The notes under the pieces: generated by a model
Told to the model about the DNA's origin: nothing
Databases searched by the model: none
Seen by the model: the letters and a program-made list of their open reading frames with translations, nothing else
Program-made: the position numbers and the translations under genes
In this document: positions 45,484 through 54,472 of the stretch, piece by piece
Layout of the letters: each line of letters opens with the position of its first letter
Position numbering within the stretch: the first letter of the stretch is position 1
Origin: Rhodobacter sp.
Lineage (GTDB): Bacteria > Pseudomonadota > Alphaproteobacteria > Rhodobacterales > Rhodobacteraceae
Assembly (NCBI GenBank): GCA_030065095.1
Contig: JASJDP010000018.1
Span: 1 to 64,000 of the forward strand
Length of the DNA stretch: 64,000 nucleotides
Direction of reading: 5' to 3'

Positions 45484-48258
45484 CTAGCTCTGCAGCTTTG
45501 CAATGCCATGGCCCGACACTTGTGCGTTGTAGCCGTCGCGCGCGCCCGGTGTGTAACGCGCCAAAAGTTCGTCACGGATCCTGGGGCCGTCGCTCCCGCC
45601 AGCGAATTCGGCGGCGATTCGCGCGGCCAGCCCGGCCACGATTGCCGATGCGGCGGAGGTGCCTCCGAAACCATGGCGCTGCTTGTCATGCGTCCAGCGC
45701 GCATCGGGGTCGTCGGCGTAACCGCCGTGGCCAGCAATATCGGCCGTGGGCACAGAGGTGTGCCAAACCGACCGGTCTTTAGAGCACCTTTCGAACGGTG
45801 AAAACTCAGCCGCGCTCGGGGCCAGCAAAGTGACGCCCCAGCCGCTTTGCGAATAGGCGGCCTTCTCTGTCTTGGCCGTTTTGCGATGGACCTTCGCCGC
45901 GCCGACGTTGATTATTCCCGTACCTTCGAACGGATCCGATGCGCCCGCCACTATGTTTCTTCTGTCCAACGCATAAGCGGCAAGCCCAAGCCCTTTGAAT
46001 GCTTCGTCAGTCGTGTCGAACGACTCGTCCCCGTTCGAGGCACTGGAACGGACAGAGACCAGAGCATTCAGAAGAACCGCCTGGTCGCATTGCTCGCGCA
46101 CCCAAGCGTTTGCTCCAAAGAAGTCGGCCAAGCCTTTTTTGAGCTCCTTGACCGCTTCCGGATCTGCGTCGTCCGATAGCCCCCCAAGAAGCATGTCGAT
46201 CGCCGGGATGGGGTCGTCTGCAATTGCGCGAAAGACGCGCCCGTAGTCCGCAGGATCGCTTGGATAGCTCAACTCCGTGTCGGAGCCGTTGTTGCCCGCT
46301 GGAAGAACGATCGCTGCCTTGTGTTGGGCAATGATGATGGCAAGGATCAACGGATCGACCAAACCCGCACCATAGGTGTCCTCGTAGTCTTTGGCGGGAG
46401 GCTCGAACACCGGACCGAGCAGAACCACATCCACAGGCTTCGGCAGGGTGAACACCGCCTCCAAGAGAGCTGTTGCCACCGCTATCCGGTTTGCATGGCT
46501 ATCGCTGACATACGTACCAAGCCGCACCGGGAACAAGGTCGCCTCCGGCGCGACCCCATGCAGCGGATAAATGACCTCCGTTTTTTTGTTGTCTTCCGAT
46601 TCCGTCGTTTTCTCGGCGTATCGACCAACCATGATGCCCGCCATCGCGGTTCCGTGGCCGTCACCGCGCGACTGAAATGCCGAGGTGTCGAATCGCGGCG
46701 CCGGATAGTCCAGATTGAACCAAGTCGTAGAGGCGGGCTCTGCGTACTGAAAAGCGGGCTTTGGGGAATTCCGACCGAAGCACGGATGTGTCAGATCGAC
46801 GGCCGTATCAAAAAGAGCAATCGATGCATTTCGCCCTCCACTTGTCCGATCGGTGCCGGTTAGCCCAATGGCTTGCAGGTGCCATTGGTCAATAGGTTCG
46901 CTGGCGGCCTTTAGGCCCGGCTTTTCTGCGTTCTCGAACGCGCAAAGCTCTTCCCGCGGGACGTTCATGTCTCGCACGGTTTCCGCGATCAGCGGATCGA
47001 TCAGAACCTTTAGAAGCGGCCAGCAGGTCTGCGCTATGATCTTGCCTGCGGTGCTGTCGCTTTCGTAGTGCACGCCGGCCCACTCTCGGTTGACGCTGAT
47101 CCTCTGGGCGATGTCGAAGAACTCGGCGACATGTCCGCTGCGGTCGCCCATAACTTCGGTCATTGCATGGGCCAGCAGATAGGCCTGGGTCGCGTGCCCC
47201 GACGGATAAGCCGCGTGATTTGGCGCCGTGACCACCGGAGTGAGCAGGGGCTCGGCCACATGTGGACGAACCCGCTGATAATGGCGTTTGAAATGTGCTG
47301 CGATGATCAGGCCGGACTGCTCGACAATTGCCAGCATGCGCAGCAAGCTGGTGGGGACACCCGCCTCGTTCATGAAGCTTGCCAGAAACGGCGAGGTGAT
47401 ATCGGTCACCTGCTGTCGAATCTCGTTTGCCAGAGCGCCGTCGAGGCCGCCAAGCCGTGCGTGCAGGATCTCTTGCTTCTCAAGCAAATCGTCGAGCTCT
47501 TGCCGGCGTTTCGGGCCAGCGTGGTCAGGGTCGGGTAGAAGCCGCAAACGCTTGTGCGAGCCATCGTCGTGCCGGTCTTCGTTCCAGCCCCCCCACAAGA
47601 GGTCCTGAAAGTGCCGCATACTTCTGTGCACGGCCCCCCTGTAGTGGTCATCCTCAAGCGCATAGGTGAAGCCCAAGCTCGCCGTGCTTAAAAGCTGACG
47701 CTGCGCACTCGTATGAGTTTGCCCGTGCGTGTGCGTTTGAGCGTGGGTGTGCGTGTGCGTGTGCGTGTGGGTGTGGGTCTGGCCCTGTGCGTGGGTTTGC
47801 CCATGCGTATGGGTGTGCGTGTGGGTATGCGTTCGGCCATTTGGCAGGGGCTCGGAGTCTTCGACAACGCTACGCACGAATAAGCTGCGCGGAAACTCTT
47901 CCGGTTCGGATGGACAAATCGCATTGTGGTGCGGGTGCGGGTTCTCATCGATTTTGTGACCATGCTCTTCTTTGCCATGGCTATGTTCGACCTCGCGGCC
48001 CTGCCCCTTGTACAATTCGAGGAGGCTCCGAAAAGGCATGCCGCGCTCTTCTCCCCGACGGCATTCCGCCATTGTGACGGGAACGCGGATATTCTTTGCC
48101 TCGATCTCGAAAGCCTTCTTAAAGAGGTCCGAGAGATCGTCGGTACCGGCGCGTTCTTGCGCGCTGACGTGTTGCGCCATCAGCGACAAGGTCGACGTAC
48201 TTGCGGCAAGCGCGCCCCAGGCCGCCGTTGTAAGAAGATGCCTACGTGAAACGTTCAT
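45484..48258 (-). CDS. Tat-exported PAP2/vanadium-haloperoxidase-like domain fused to an S8 subtilisin-like protease
   Basis: 924 residues, an unusual fusion. A twin-arginine signal (SRRHLLTTAAWG) ends near residue 33. A His/Thr-repeat tract fills about 143-184. A PAP2 or haloperoxidase domain at about 190-430 has the full anion-binding set: K324, R331 and P332 (KRHYQRVRP), PSGH at 352-355, and R391, H397 and D401. An S8 protease at about 470-924 has Asp484 (LFDTAVDLTHP), His535 (GDGHGTAMAG), oxyanion Asn656 (PAGNNG) and Ser868 (GGTSAASAIVAG). An ATG at 48258 with GGAGGGG is favoured over TTG at 48264. The first domain could be a phosphatase or haloperoxidase; the sequence does not decide. 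It is second in the SARP-headed operon. Confidence 0.86.
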   Translation of the reverse strand: MNVSRRHLLTTAAWGALAASTSTLSLMAQHVSAQERAGTDDLSDLFKKAFEIEAKNIRVPVTMAECRRGEERGMPFRSLLELYKGQGREVEHSHGKEEHGHKIDENPHPHHNAICPSEPEEFPRSLFVRSVVEDSEPLPNGRTHTHTHTHTHGQTHAQGQTHTHTHTHTHTHAQTHTHGQTHTSAQRQLLSTASLGFTYALEDDHYRGAVHRSMRHFQDLLWGGWNEDRHDDGSHKRLRLLPDPDHAGPKRRQELDDLLEKQEILHARLGGLDGALANEIRQQVTDITSPFLASFMNEAGVPTSLLRMLAIVEQSGLIIAAHFKRHYQRVRPHVAEPLLTPVVTAPNHAAYPSGHATQAYLLAHAMTEVMGDRSGHVAEFFDIAQRISVNREWAGVHYESDSTAGKIIAQTCWPLLKVLIDPLIAETVRDMNVPREELCAFENAEKPGLKAASEPIDQWHLQAIGLTGTDRTSGGRNASIALFDTAVDLTHPCFGRNSPKPAFQYAEPASTTWFNLDYPAPRFDTSAFQSRGDGHGTAMAGIMVGRYAEKTTESEDNKKTEVIYPLHGVAPEATLFPVRLGTYVSDSHANRIAVATALLEAVFTLPKPVDVVLLGPVFEPPAKDYEDTYGAGLVDPLILAIIIAQHKAAIVLPAGNNGSDTELSYPSDPADYGRVFRAIADDPIPAIDMLLGGLSDDADPEAVKELKKGLADFFGANAWVREQCDQAVLLNALVSVRSSASNGDESFDTTDEAFKGLGLAAYALDRRNIVAGASDPFEGTGIINVGAAKVHRKTAKTEKAAYSQSGWGVTLLAPSAAEFSPFERCSKDRSVWHTSVPTADIAGHGGYADDPDARWTHDKQRHGFGGTSAASAIVAGLAARIAAEFAGGSDGPRIRDELLARYTPGARDGYNAQVSGHGIAKLQS
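47707..47832 (-). repeat. In-frame GTGTGC-type tandem repeat encoding a His/Thr tract
   Basis: On the plus strand the segment is built from repeated gtgtgc, gtgggt and gtttgc-like hexamers, which on the minus strand encode alternating Thr and His (HTHTHTHT, broken by GQ and AQ). Tandem repeats of this type can gain or lose units by slippage. Six-base units would keep frame, so length should vary without frameshift. The tract could bind metal ions such as zinc, copper or nickel. Confidence 0.85.
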
Positions 48259-48278
48259 CCCCAATCCCCTCCCATGGT

Positions 48279-50006
48279 TTAGATATTGCCAAGCTTCTCC
48301 AGAGCATCGTGAATCGCATGACGGCTACGCTCTTGAGGAAGCGGGTAACCCGGATCGAGGACGCTCTTTGCCGTGAAATCACGGTCGAATTTTCTGATCT
48401 CGGACAGTGTGTCCAGTGCGTCATCGTATCTTCCCTCGGCCACGAGACTGATTAAGACGTGGCGTTGACTGGTCAGAAATCTGGGTCGACGAAGCCTTAC
48501 CAAATGTGCATTGTGGATCGCCCGTTTGTGATCACCATGGAGTGCCGAGACATTTCCAACGACCGAGTCGTACCAGAAGGCAACCGGGTTGAAGCGCGCC
48601 ATACGTTGGGCCGCCAGCGACAGGTTGTAGGCGTCCTGGATCTGCCCCGAGTAGAACAGATTGAGCGCCAGAAGGTTCTTGGGAAAGGGCAAATGCTCAC
48701 TGACGGATTGGCTGGCCACGAGCAGGTGTCGCCCAATCTCGAAATTGCGCAAAGCAAATCCGTGTACATGGCCCACCAGCGCAAGAACGATGGGGTTGGA
48801 AGAGCCGCCCTCAAGCGCCTTTGAGCACAGCATCTCGGCTTCTTCGCGCAATGCAGCATCGTTCGGCAGCATCCTCTCTGCAACTCGAACAACCAGCGAA
48901 AACGCCTGCCACGCATAGGTGAGGCTAGTCGGCTCGGTGCAGTTCAAAACACTCAGATGACGGCAGCTTTCTTCGACGCCATCCGTTGACATGGAAAACA
49001 GCTGGTGCACCAACGCGTATAGCGGGAGCTCACTCATGATTTTTTGGTTTTTGAATAGGCCGGCATGCGTTGAGTCGATCGCTTGGTGGACGAAGGCAAT
49101 GATCTGCTCATCCGAAAGCTCCGAGGCCCCGCCATTTACGGCAATGGAAGACGACCAGATGACTTCGCCGGATCCAAATCGGTTCGCCGAGAAGTTCAGG
49201 GAAAGATCATGATTGCTAATCCGAGCGTGGACCTGGACGACGGCATCAATTTGCCTGTCCAGTGACTGCAGCCCGGAAAGCTGGTTGGAAAGCACGTCCC
49301 GCGCATCATAAACAGTGACAAAGCCCTGCTCCCGCGCGAACTGGCCGAACATATCCGTGATCCGTTCAGCGACCGCGAGTTCCTCCACTCGTTCGGGAAG
49401 GCAAGTCGGTGGCAGCAAGAGCACCCAAGGCAGATAGCTACTTTGGTCCGCCTTCTCGGCAACTGCGACCCTGGTGTGGCCCTTTTTTGAGTATAGCCTG
49501 TCCTCCATAGTCGCGGTTGCCGAGTGCAACCAGTCAGACGCCTCCCCTTCCAGGATCGGAGCATCCTCAAAGAAACGGCTGTCTTGGTCGGCGGGCTCAC
49601 ATATTTCTACGTCTTCAAGCCAAACGTAGTATCGGTCCGTCTTCAGGTGTTTCTCATTGTCGCCCAGGTCTTTGCGTATACCCGCCAACAATGTTCGAAG
49701 TCGTTGTGACGCGGTTTCTTCGTCACTCGCATCTGGCCAGAGTGCCGTGCGCAACCAACTGCGCGCCCGGCGCATGTCCCGGGCTGTGGCAAGCATCATC
49801 AGAAGAGTCCGAGCGTTACGGCTCCTGATTCGAAGGTCAAAACCTTCGCTGGATTGCAACGTAAAATTCCCAAAAACATGCAATTTCATGAGTTTAGCCT
49901 CAAATGCGTCTTCCAGTTGTTCTGAAAGTACGACTAACCCATGTTTTGAAGAAGTGGGTTTTTGAATCACTTGCATTTCGTGATTGGGTTTCTCTTCATC
50001 ATTCAC
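48279..50006 (-). CDS. SARP-like regulator: winged-helix, TolB/FlgO-like and TPR regions
   Basis: 575 residues with no signal peptide or membrane segment. Residues about 38-135 are an OmpR-type winged helix in the style of SARP proteins (LHVFGNFTLQSSEGFDLRIRSRNARTLL, then SQRLRTLLAGIRKDLGD). About 185-320 resembles the TolB/FlgO-like domain of cyclase-linked regulators (DAVVQVHARIS, GEVIWSSSIAVNG). The rest is TPR-like helical repeats. An internal ATG at 49889 (MKLHVFGN) with a GAGG site is an alternative start. It heads the leftward operon and likely controls both directions. Confidence 0.83.
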   Translation of the reverse strand: MNDEEKPNHEMQVIQKPTSSKHGLVVLSEQLEDAFEAKLMKLHVFGNFTLQSSEGFDLRIRSRNARTLLMMLATARDMRRARSWLRTALWPDASDEETASQRLRTLLAGIRKDLGDNEKHLKTDRYYVWLEDVEICEPADQDSRFFEDAPILEGEASDWLHSATATMEDRLYSKKGHTRVAVAEKADQSSYLPWVLLLPPTCLPERVEELAVAERITDMFGQFAREQGFVTVYDARDVLSNQLSGLQSLDRQIDAVVQVHARISNHDLSLNFSANRFGSGEVIWSSSIAVNGGASELSDEQIIAFVHQAIDSTHAGLFKNQKIMSELPLYALVHQLFSMSTDGVEESCRHLSVLNCTEPTSLTYAWQAFSLVVRVAERMLPNDAALREEAEMLCSKALEGGSSNPIVLALVGHVHGFALRNFEIGRHLLVASQSVSEHLPFPKNLLALNLFYSGQIQDAYNLSLAAQRMARFNPVAFWYDSVVGNVSALHGDHKRAIHNAHLVRLRRPRFLTSQRHVLISLVAEGRYDDALDTLSEIRKFDRDFTAKSVLDPGYPLPQERSRHAIHDALEKLGNI

Positions 50007-50561
50007 CAGGTGTGGCCCTAACTAGCTGCCTCAATACATCTCGACTTCCTCCGCGCCCCCGAGATTAGAGAAATTTCGGTATCACAATCCGGACAGCACG
50101 ATTCATCGAGCACACCCCGAGTCGCAGATCCCCGTTAATCTACCGTTGGTGTTTCGTGAGCCTTGGGTGCAAATCTACGCAGAAAAGCACTGGGTGTGGC
50201 TGACACTGAGACGGTGATCGGGCAAAATCCACATTGATTGGGCCGAACTCGATCTACGCGGGCGCCTTCCATCACAGCGTGGAAATTTCCAATTAAAATC
50301 ATTGGCTTATTTCGCGAACGTGTTTCGAAAAATCATGTACGCGCTGCGAGTCTGCACGTCTTTTTCTTGGGGTGGCCGGTTAGAATCCTTCAAGATTAAC
50401 CGAAATTTAACGTTTCGAACCCGCTGAAATTACGGCCTCCCAGTACTTCGTGTCCCAGCCGGCCCTTTGCCGATCAACCGAGCGATTCCACTCGGGATGA
50501 TTTGCCTAGGGCATCGAAATGGCGCGGCCACATAGCTGTGCAAGATGACCGGAGCAGACTG
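50007..50561. promoter_or_regulatory. Divergent regulatory spacer of the protease/haloperoxidase island
   Basis: 555 bases, visibly AT-richer than the flanks, with no gene. It contains several symmetric sequences: GGAAATTTCC (50281-50290), two GTTTCGAA copies (50322-50329 and 50412-50419), CGAAA-N7-TTTCG (50401-50417), and an imperfect hairpin CGGTTAgAATC/GATTAACCG (50377-50402). It should hold both divergent promoters and binding sites for the SARP-like regulator. No confident -35/-10 pair was identified. Confidence 0.6.
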
Positions 50562-52505
50562 ATGACGAGATCAAAACTGGAAGCCGGCGCTGATCGCCGC
50601 AACGCCGCTAAACTGCGCCGTCGGAATGCCGCGGATGGATCGGGGCACTTGCCGGTCCTCACATCGATCGGAAACGGGGACGAGACCAAGTATGCCCAGA
50701 CGCAACCCGCAAGTTTCACCAAGGGCCTTCACCATGACGAATACGGCTTGGCCCCGAGCGCGGACTACGCCGCCTTTTGCCACGCCGTCGCAAAGGGCGA
50801 TCCGGAAATGGGCGGTCTGCAGATCGCTGCGGGACCAGACCAACGCAAGTGGGAGAGCCCGATTGCCGGGAACTACTTCAACGATATGGGAGCAGATCCA
50901 GACGCCGTCGCCATGCCACCTGCCCCGAAGCTTGGCCGCAGCGAGCTTTGCGCCGAGCTGGCAGCCGTCTACGCAATGGCGCTGACGCGGGATTTGCCAT
51001 TCGAGGCCCTGCAGAAGGCAAACACGCCCATCCCCCACATTACCACTGGTGGCAGTCCGGTCACGGTTGGTGACCTTGTGAATGAGCTGCGCAAGCTCAG
51101 CTGGTTCGACACAAACGGCACTCCGGTGGGCTTTAAGGGTATGGCCCTTACAGATCACGAGAGACGGCGCCGCGAGGCCAATTGGGAGACCAAATCCAAG
51201 GGATTGACAGTCGACGTCCTGTTCCGCGGCTCGACGCCGGGTGCCAAGAAGGGCCCCTACATCTCGCAATTCATGCTGATTGGGACCGACGACCTTTCGG
51301 GCACCGCACCAGCCAAGGGGCAAATCGCCTACGGCCTTCAGACGATCACTCAAGCACAATTGGTACCGGAAGCCGAAAAGGACTACATGACGACCTGGGC
51401 CGACTGGCTTGAAGTGCAGCAGGGCCAAGGCTTTGACCAACCGCCGCACAAGACGCGCCGCCGCATCCATACACCGCGTGACTTGGCCGGATACGTCCAT
51501 TTCGACGCGCTCTATCAGGCCTACCTGAACGCCTGTTTGATCCTATTGGGCAATGGGCTTGAGGTCGACGGCGGCAATCCAATCGCGCAAGAGCGGCCCG
51601 ACAACAGCATAGGCTTTGCCACCTGGGGTGGGCCGCACATACTGAGCCTGGTGACCGAGGTCGCCACCCGCGGCCTGCGCGCGGCACGGCGAACCAAGTT
51701 CCAGGTGCATAGGCGGGCCCGACCCGAGGTCCTCGCAGCGCGACTGACCCAGGTTGCCAACGCACATGTCGGCCATATGGATCCGGGCGCGGTCATCCAG
51801 ATCGGGAACATGCTTAGTGAACTGGGCTTCAATCCGGAAAATCAGGTGGTCCGGCCCGGGTCGATCCTCGACTGGATCACCCAACATAACAAGAAGGCCA
51901 ACAACGGTTCGGCAGCGACCCCAATCCACGACGACAAGAACTTCCTTCTACCGATGGCCTTTGTCGAGGGGTCACCGATGCATCCAGCCTTCGGCGCAGG
52001 GCATGCCACGGTCGCCGGGGCCTGCGTAACGATCCTGAAGGCATTCTTCGAGGGCAACGCCAAATACAGTGACGTGATCAAGGGCGGTGGCACACACTAT
52101 GCGGCCGACAAAGCCGACAACCTTGTCGCCTCACATCGCAAGGATGGCAATGATGCGACGGTCTCGGAGGAGCTCGACAAGCTCGCCGCGAATATCTCGA
52201 TCGGGCGCAATATCGCCGGCGTGCACTACTACTCGGACTACTACGACAGCCTGAGGATGGGTGAGCGGATCGCCGTCAGCATCCTAGAGGAGCAGATGCA
52301 CACCTACCATGAGCCCGTGTCGCTGAGCCTTACGAGTTTTGACGGCGACGCCATCAAGCTCGGCACGACCGGAGGCACTGGCCCCGCAGCTGTCAAGGTG
52401 AAGATCACCAACGCAAGCGGCCTGCCGGAGCTTCGCGATACGTGGTGGACCCGAGACCTGGAAGACTACGGCATCGTCGAAGACGGTTCTGGCGCGGGGG
52501 TCTAG
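50562..52505 (+). CDS. Algal-type vanadium-dependent haloperoxidase (bromoperoxidase) homologue
   Basis: 647 residues, no signal peptide. The vanadate site of the algal bromoperoxidase class is nearly complete: Lys379 and Arg387 (KFQVHRRARPE, spacing 8 as in algal enzymes), His474 (PMHPAF), His481 (FGAGHAT), Arg549 and axial-ligand His555 with Asp559 (GRNIAGVHYYSD). The usual PSGH reads GAGH, so the Ser that hydrogen-bonds vanadate is Ala. The enzyme may oxidise halides or act as a phosphatase. ATG at 50562 has a GGAG site; TTG at 50502 is open upstream. First gene of the rightward operon. Confidence 0.84.
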   Translation: MTRSKLEAGADRRNAAKLRRRNAADGSGHLPVLTSIGNGDETKYAQTQPASFTKGLHHDEYGLAPSADYAAFCHAVAKGDPEMGGLQIAAGPDQRKWESPIAGNYFNDMGADPDAVAMPPAPKLGRSELCAELAAVYAMALTRDLPFEALQKANTPIPHITTGGSPVTVGDLVNELRKLSWFDTNGTPVGFKGMALTDHERRRREANWETKSKGLTVDVLFRGSTPGAKKGPYISQFMLIGTDDLSGTAPAKGQIAYGLQTITQAQLVPEAEKDYMTTWADWLEVQQGQGFDQPPHKTRRRIHTPRDLAGYVHFDALYQAYLNACLILLGNGLEVDGGNPIAQERPDNSIGFATWGGPHILSLVTEVATRGLRAARRTKFQVHRRARPEVLAARLTQVANAHVGHMDPGAVIQIGNMLSELGFNPENQVVRPGSILDWITQHNKKANNGSAATPIHDDKNFLLPMAFVEGSPMHPAFGAGHATVAGACVTILKAFFEGNAKYSDVIKGGGTHYAADKADNLVASHRKDGNDATVSEELDKLAANISIGRNIAGVHYYSDYYDSLRMGERIAVSILEEQMHTYHEPVSLSLTSFDGDAIKLGTTGGTGPAAVKVKITNASGLPELRDTWWTRDLEDYGIVEDGSGAGV

Positions 52506-52508
52506 GCG

Positions 52509-52739
52509 ATGGCAGAGTTAAAGGGTGCAAAAAGCTTGGGCACGCCCGTTTCTAGCTTCGACAGCAATCAGGCACTCGCGACGATGCTCAAAGCAAAGTC
52601 CACGGATGTCTCTCGAGCCGCAGATCTTGAAATCCGCGATAACGCCGATGTGCCAAACACCCCTGTAGAAAAGGTGGCCGTGACCTTCGGTGGTCTGGCA
52701 CTGCCGATCACGAATGTAACTGAGGATGCAGTTAGCTAA
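52509..52739 (+). CDS. 76-residue protein of unknown function
   Basis: Begins 3 bases after the haloperoxidase-like stop and ends just before the lipoprotein gene. It has no signal peptide, membrane segment or Cys. Acidic and Val/Ala-rich, with a C-terminal VEKVAVTFGGLALPITNV that is predicted to form strands. No family recognised. Tight spacing on both sides supports it as a real operon member, perhaps an inhibitor or partner of a neighbour. Confidence 0.65.
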   Translation: MAELKGAKSLGTPVSSFDSNQALATMLKAKSTDVSRAADLEIRDNADVPNTPVEKVAVTFGGLALPITNVTEDAVS

Positions 52740-52749
52740 GGGGAAAGAC

Positions 52750-53415
52750 ATGCGAAGTGTAATCTTGGCGGCGTGCTCTGCAATGCTTTTGGGCGCTTGC
52801 GCAGATCAGTATCTGCTGAAGGAAGAAAAGAAAGTTATCTCGGCAGAGAACGTCGGACCAAGTTCCAACTTGGACACGTTGGCTGCTTTCAGCCGAAGCA
52901 TGTCCGTCGCCTATAGAAGTGCCGCACGAAAGACTACGACCACGCAGGACGTGCAGTCGTTCCTGATCATTCTTTCTGCGGCCTCTTTCGTGCACGGTGC
53001 GGTCGGAAACGTGTCCGATGTCGCCTTGGCAAATCGAGCGATTGTCGGCGCGACGACTCAGCAAGTGGGCCTGCGCACAGCTCCCAAATCGGCGATCATC
53101 GGCATGTATACAGGCGCCAAGCGCTTGAATTGCATCGCGTCGGTAGCGTCCGTGGGCACAGTCACGCTACCGACGGGTTTGACGCGCGTTGCCGCAAGCG
53201 CATTGGTCTTCGCCGCGATCGAGGAGGTGCGGATCACAACCCGCGAAAGCCTCGTCCGAGAGGTCGCGAATTACGACGCGTTGGTCACGGCAATCGATCC
53301 GCGCCCAGACCTTCGCGCGATCGAATCAGAGCGTAGTGCGGACATGAACGCGATTCAGGACTTTTCGAAGAAGCTGGCGCAATGCCTGCAAAAACAACCC
53401 GAGGAGACGTCCTGA
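52750..53415 (+). CDS. Predicted lipoprotein of unknown function
   Basis: 221 residues. The signal peptide ends in a lipobox (MLLGAC, Cys at residue 16), so it is anchored to a membrane on the periplasmic side. The rest is mainly helical (SRSMSVAYRSAARKTTTTQDVQSFL), with two hydrophobic stretches at about 70-95 and 130-160. The ATG at 52750 has a GGGGAAAG site. It lies in the operon between the small protein and the amidase. Function unknown. Confidence 0.78.
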   Translation: MRSVILAACSAMLLGACADQYLLKEEKKVISAENVGPSSNLDTLAAFSRSMSVAYRSAARKTTTTQDVQSFLIILSAASFVHGAVGNVSDVALANRAIVGATTQQVGLRTAPKSAIIGMYTGAKRLNCIASVASVGTVTLPTGLTRVAASALVFAAIEEVRITTRESLVREVANYDALVTAIDPRPDLRAIESERSADMNAIQDFSKKLAQCLQKQPEETS

Positions 53416-53562
53416 GCAAGGACTGAAGGCATGCGTCAATCGCAGGCCCAAGCCGAAGCCCTGAGGCAAGCCCTGAAGGCGAAGCGCGGACGCGACCTGA
53501 CGACGATGGGCAGGTCATCCGACGCTTACCTCGTCAGAACAGCGTGTAGAGGAGATCACATC

Positions 53563-54273
53563 ATGCTCGAGAAAATTGAAGAAAAGATCCGCGACGGTGG
53601 GACACTGTCGGAAGAGGAGTTCGACGCACTTCGTGCATTGCGGGAGAGGATTGCGGACATCCAAGACATCGCCTCAGGCCGTCTCCTTGAACTCAGCGAT
53701 GTCGAGCTTGAGCGCTCCGCCGGCAGTAACGGCTTTGCCATTGTGGTGGGACATACAAACTTGAGCAAGGGCGCCACGGCCACGTCACCCATCAGCGCGC
53801 GCGAGTATCCCTGGAACAGGGATTTGGCTGAGAAGGTTCATGCGATTTGTCGTGCAAGGAACATCACGTCCCGGATCTTTTATCGTGACGGTATCGGGAT
53901 TCGGGGTGCCTATCGGCAGGTCGCGGCGTGGGGCGCTGCCTTCGTTGTCGAACTGCACTTCAACGCCTTCAATGGGCGGGCGCATGGCACGGAGACGCTC
54001 TTTGATGCCGATCGAAACGCCGGGTCGAAGGCCTGGGCGCAGCGGCTGCAAGACGCGATGCTGTCCGGTCTCCAGTTGCGGGACCGCGGGTTGAAAGAGC
54101 GCGATCCCGGTGACAGGGGTTATGCAAGCGTGTCCGCGTTGAACATCCCATCGGCCTTGATTGAGCCGTTCTTCGGCGACAATCCGTCCGACGCCTATAT
54201 CGGCCACACCGGGAAGGATGACCTTGCCGAGGCCGTTGCGGATGCCGCGGCTGCGCAGATCTCCGGCAGTTGA
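53563..54273 (+). CDS. N-acetylmuramoyl-L-alanine amidase (Amidase_3-like)
   Basis: 236 residues. The zinc-amidase set is present: His in IVVGHTN, Glu in AREYPWNRD, His in ELHFNAFNG and catalytic Glu in SALIEPFFG. It should cleave the amide bond between MurNAc and the stem peptide of murein. The ATG at 53563 has GAGGAG upstream; the frame is open back to 53431. The helical N-terminal 60 residues carry no signal peptide, so export would need another route, as in phage-type endolysins. It lies between the lipoprotein and protease genes. Confidence 0.84.
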   Translation: MLEKIEEKIRDGGTLSEEEFDALRALRERIADIQDIASGRLLELSDVELERSAGSNGFAIVVGHTNLSKGATATSPISAREYPWNRDLAEKVHAICRARNITSRIFYRDGIGIRGAYRQVAAWGAAFVVELHFNAFNGRAHGTETLFDADRNAGSKAWAQRLQDAMLSGLQLRDRGLKERDPGDRGYASVSALNIPSALIEPFFGDNPSDAYIGHTGKDDLAEAVADAAAAQISGS

Positions 54274-54472
54274 TCGCGATTACACAGCAACGAAAGGCCA
54301 GCGGCAGAGGTCTCTCTGGCACCTGACAGGCGCATACCAAACTGTGGTCCGCGTCGATTTCGGGACCGCGATAAATCAACGAAACACGCAGCTGAAAACC
54401 AAGCCTCTCAATCACAGACCGCAGGCATAAATAGTCAAGTTTTCCAACACGATAGAAAAAGGAAGTGTCCCA

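Noticed and set aside
47707-47832. CRISPR-like or intergenic repeat
   Set aside because: The repeat is in frame inside a large CDS and has no spacers, so it is a coding tandem repeat.
53431-53562. Upstream extension of the amidase frame
   Set aside because: The stretch has no signal peptide and the ATG at 53563 has a much better ribosome site. The extension cannot be excluded.
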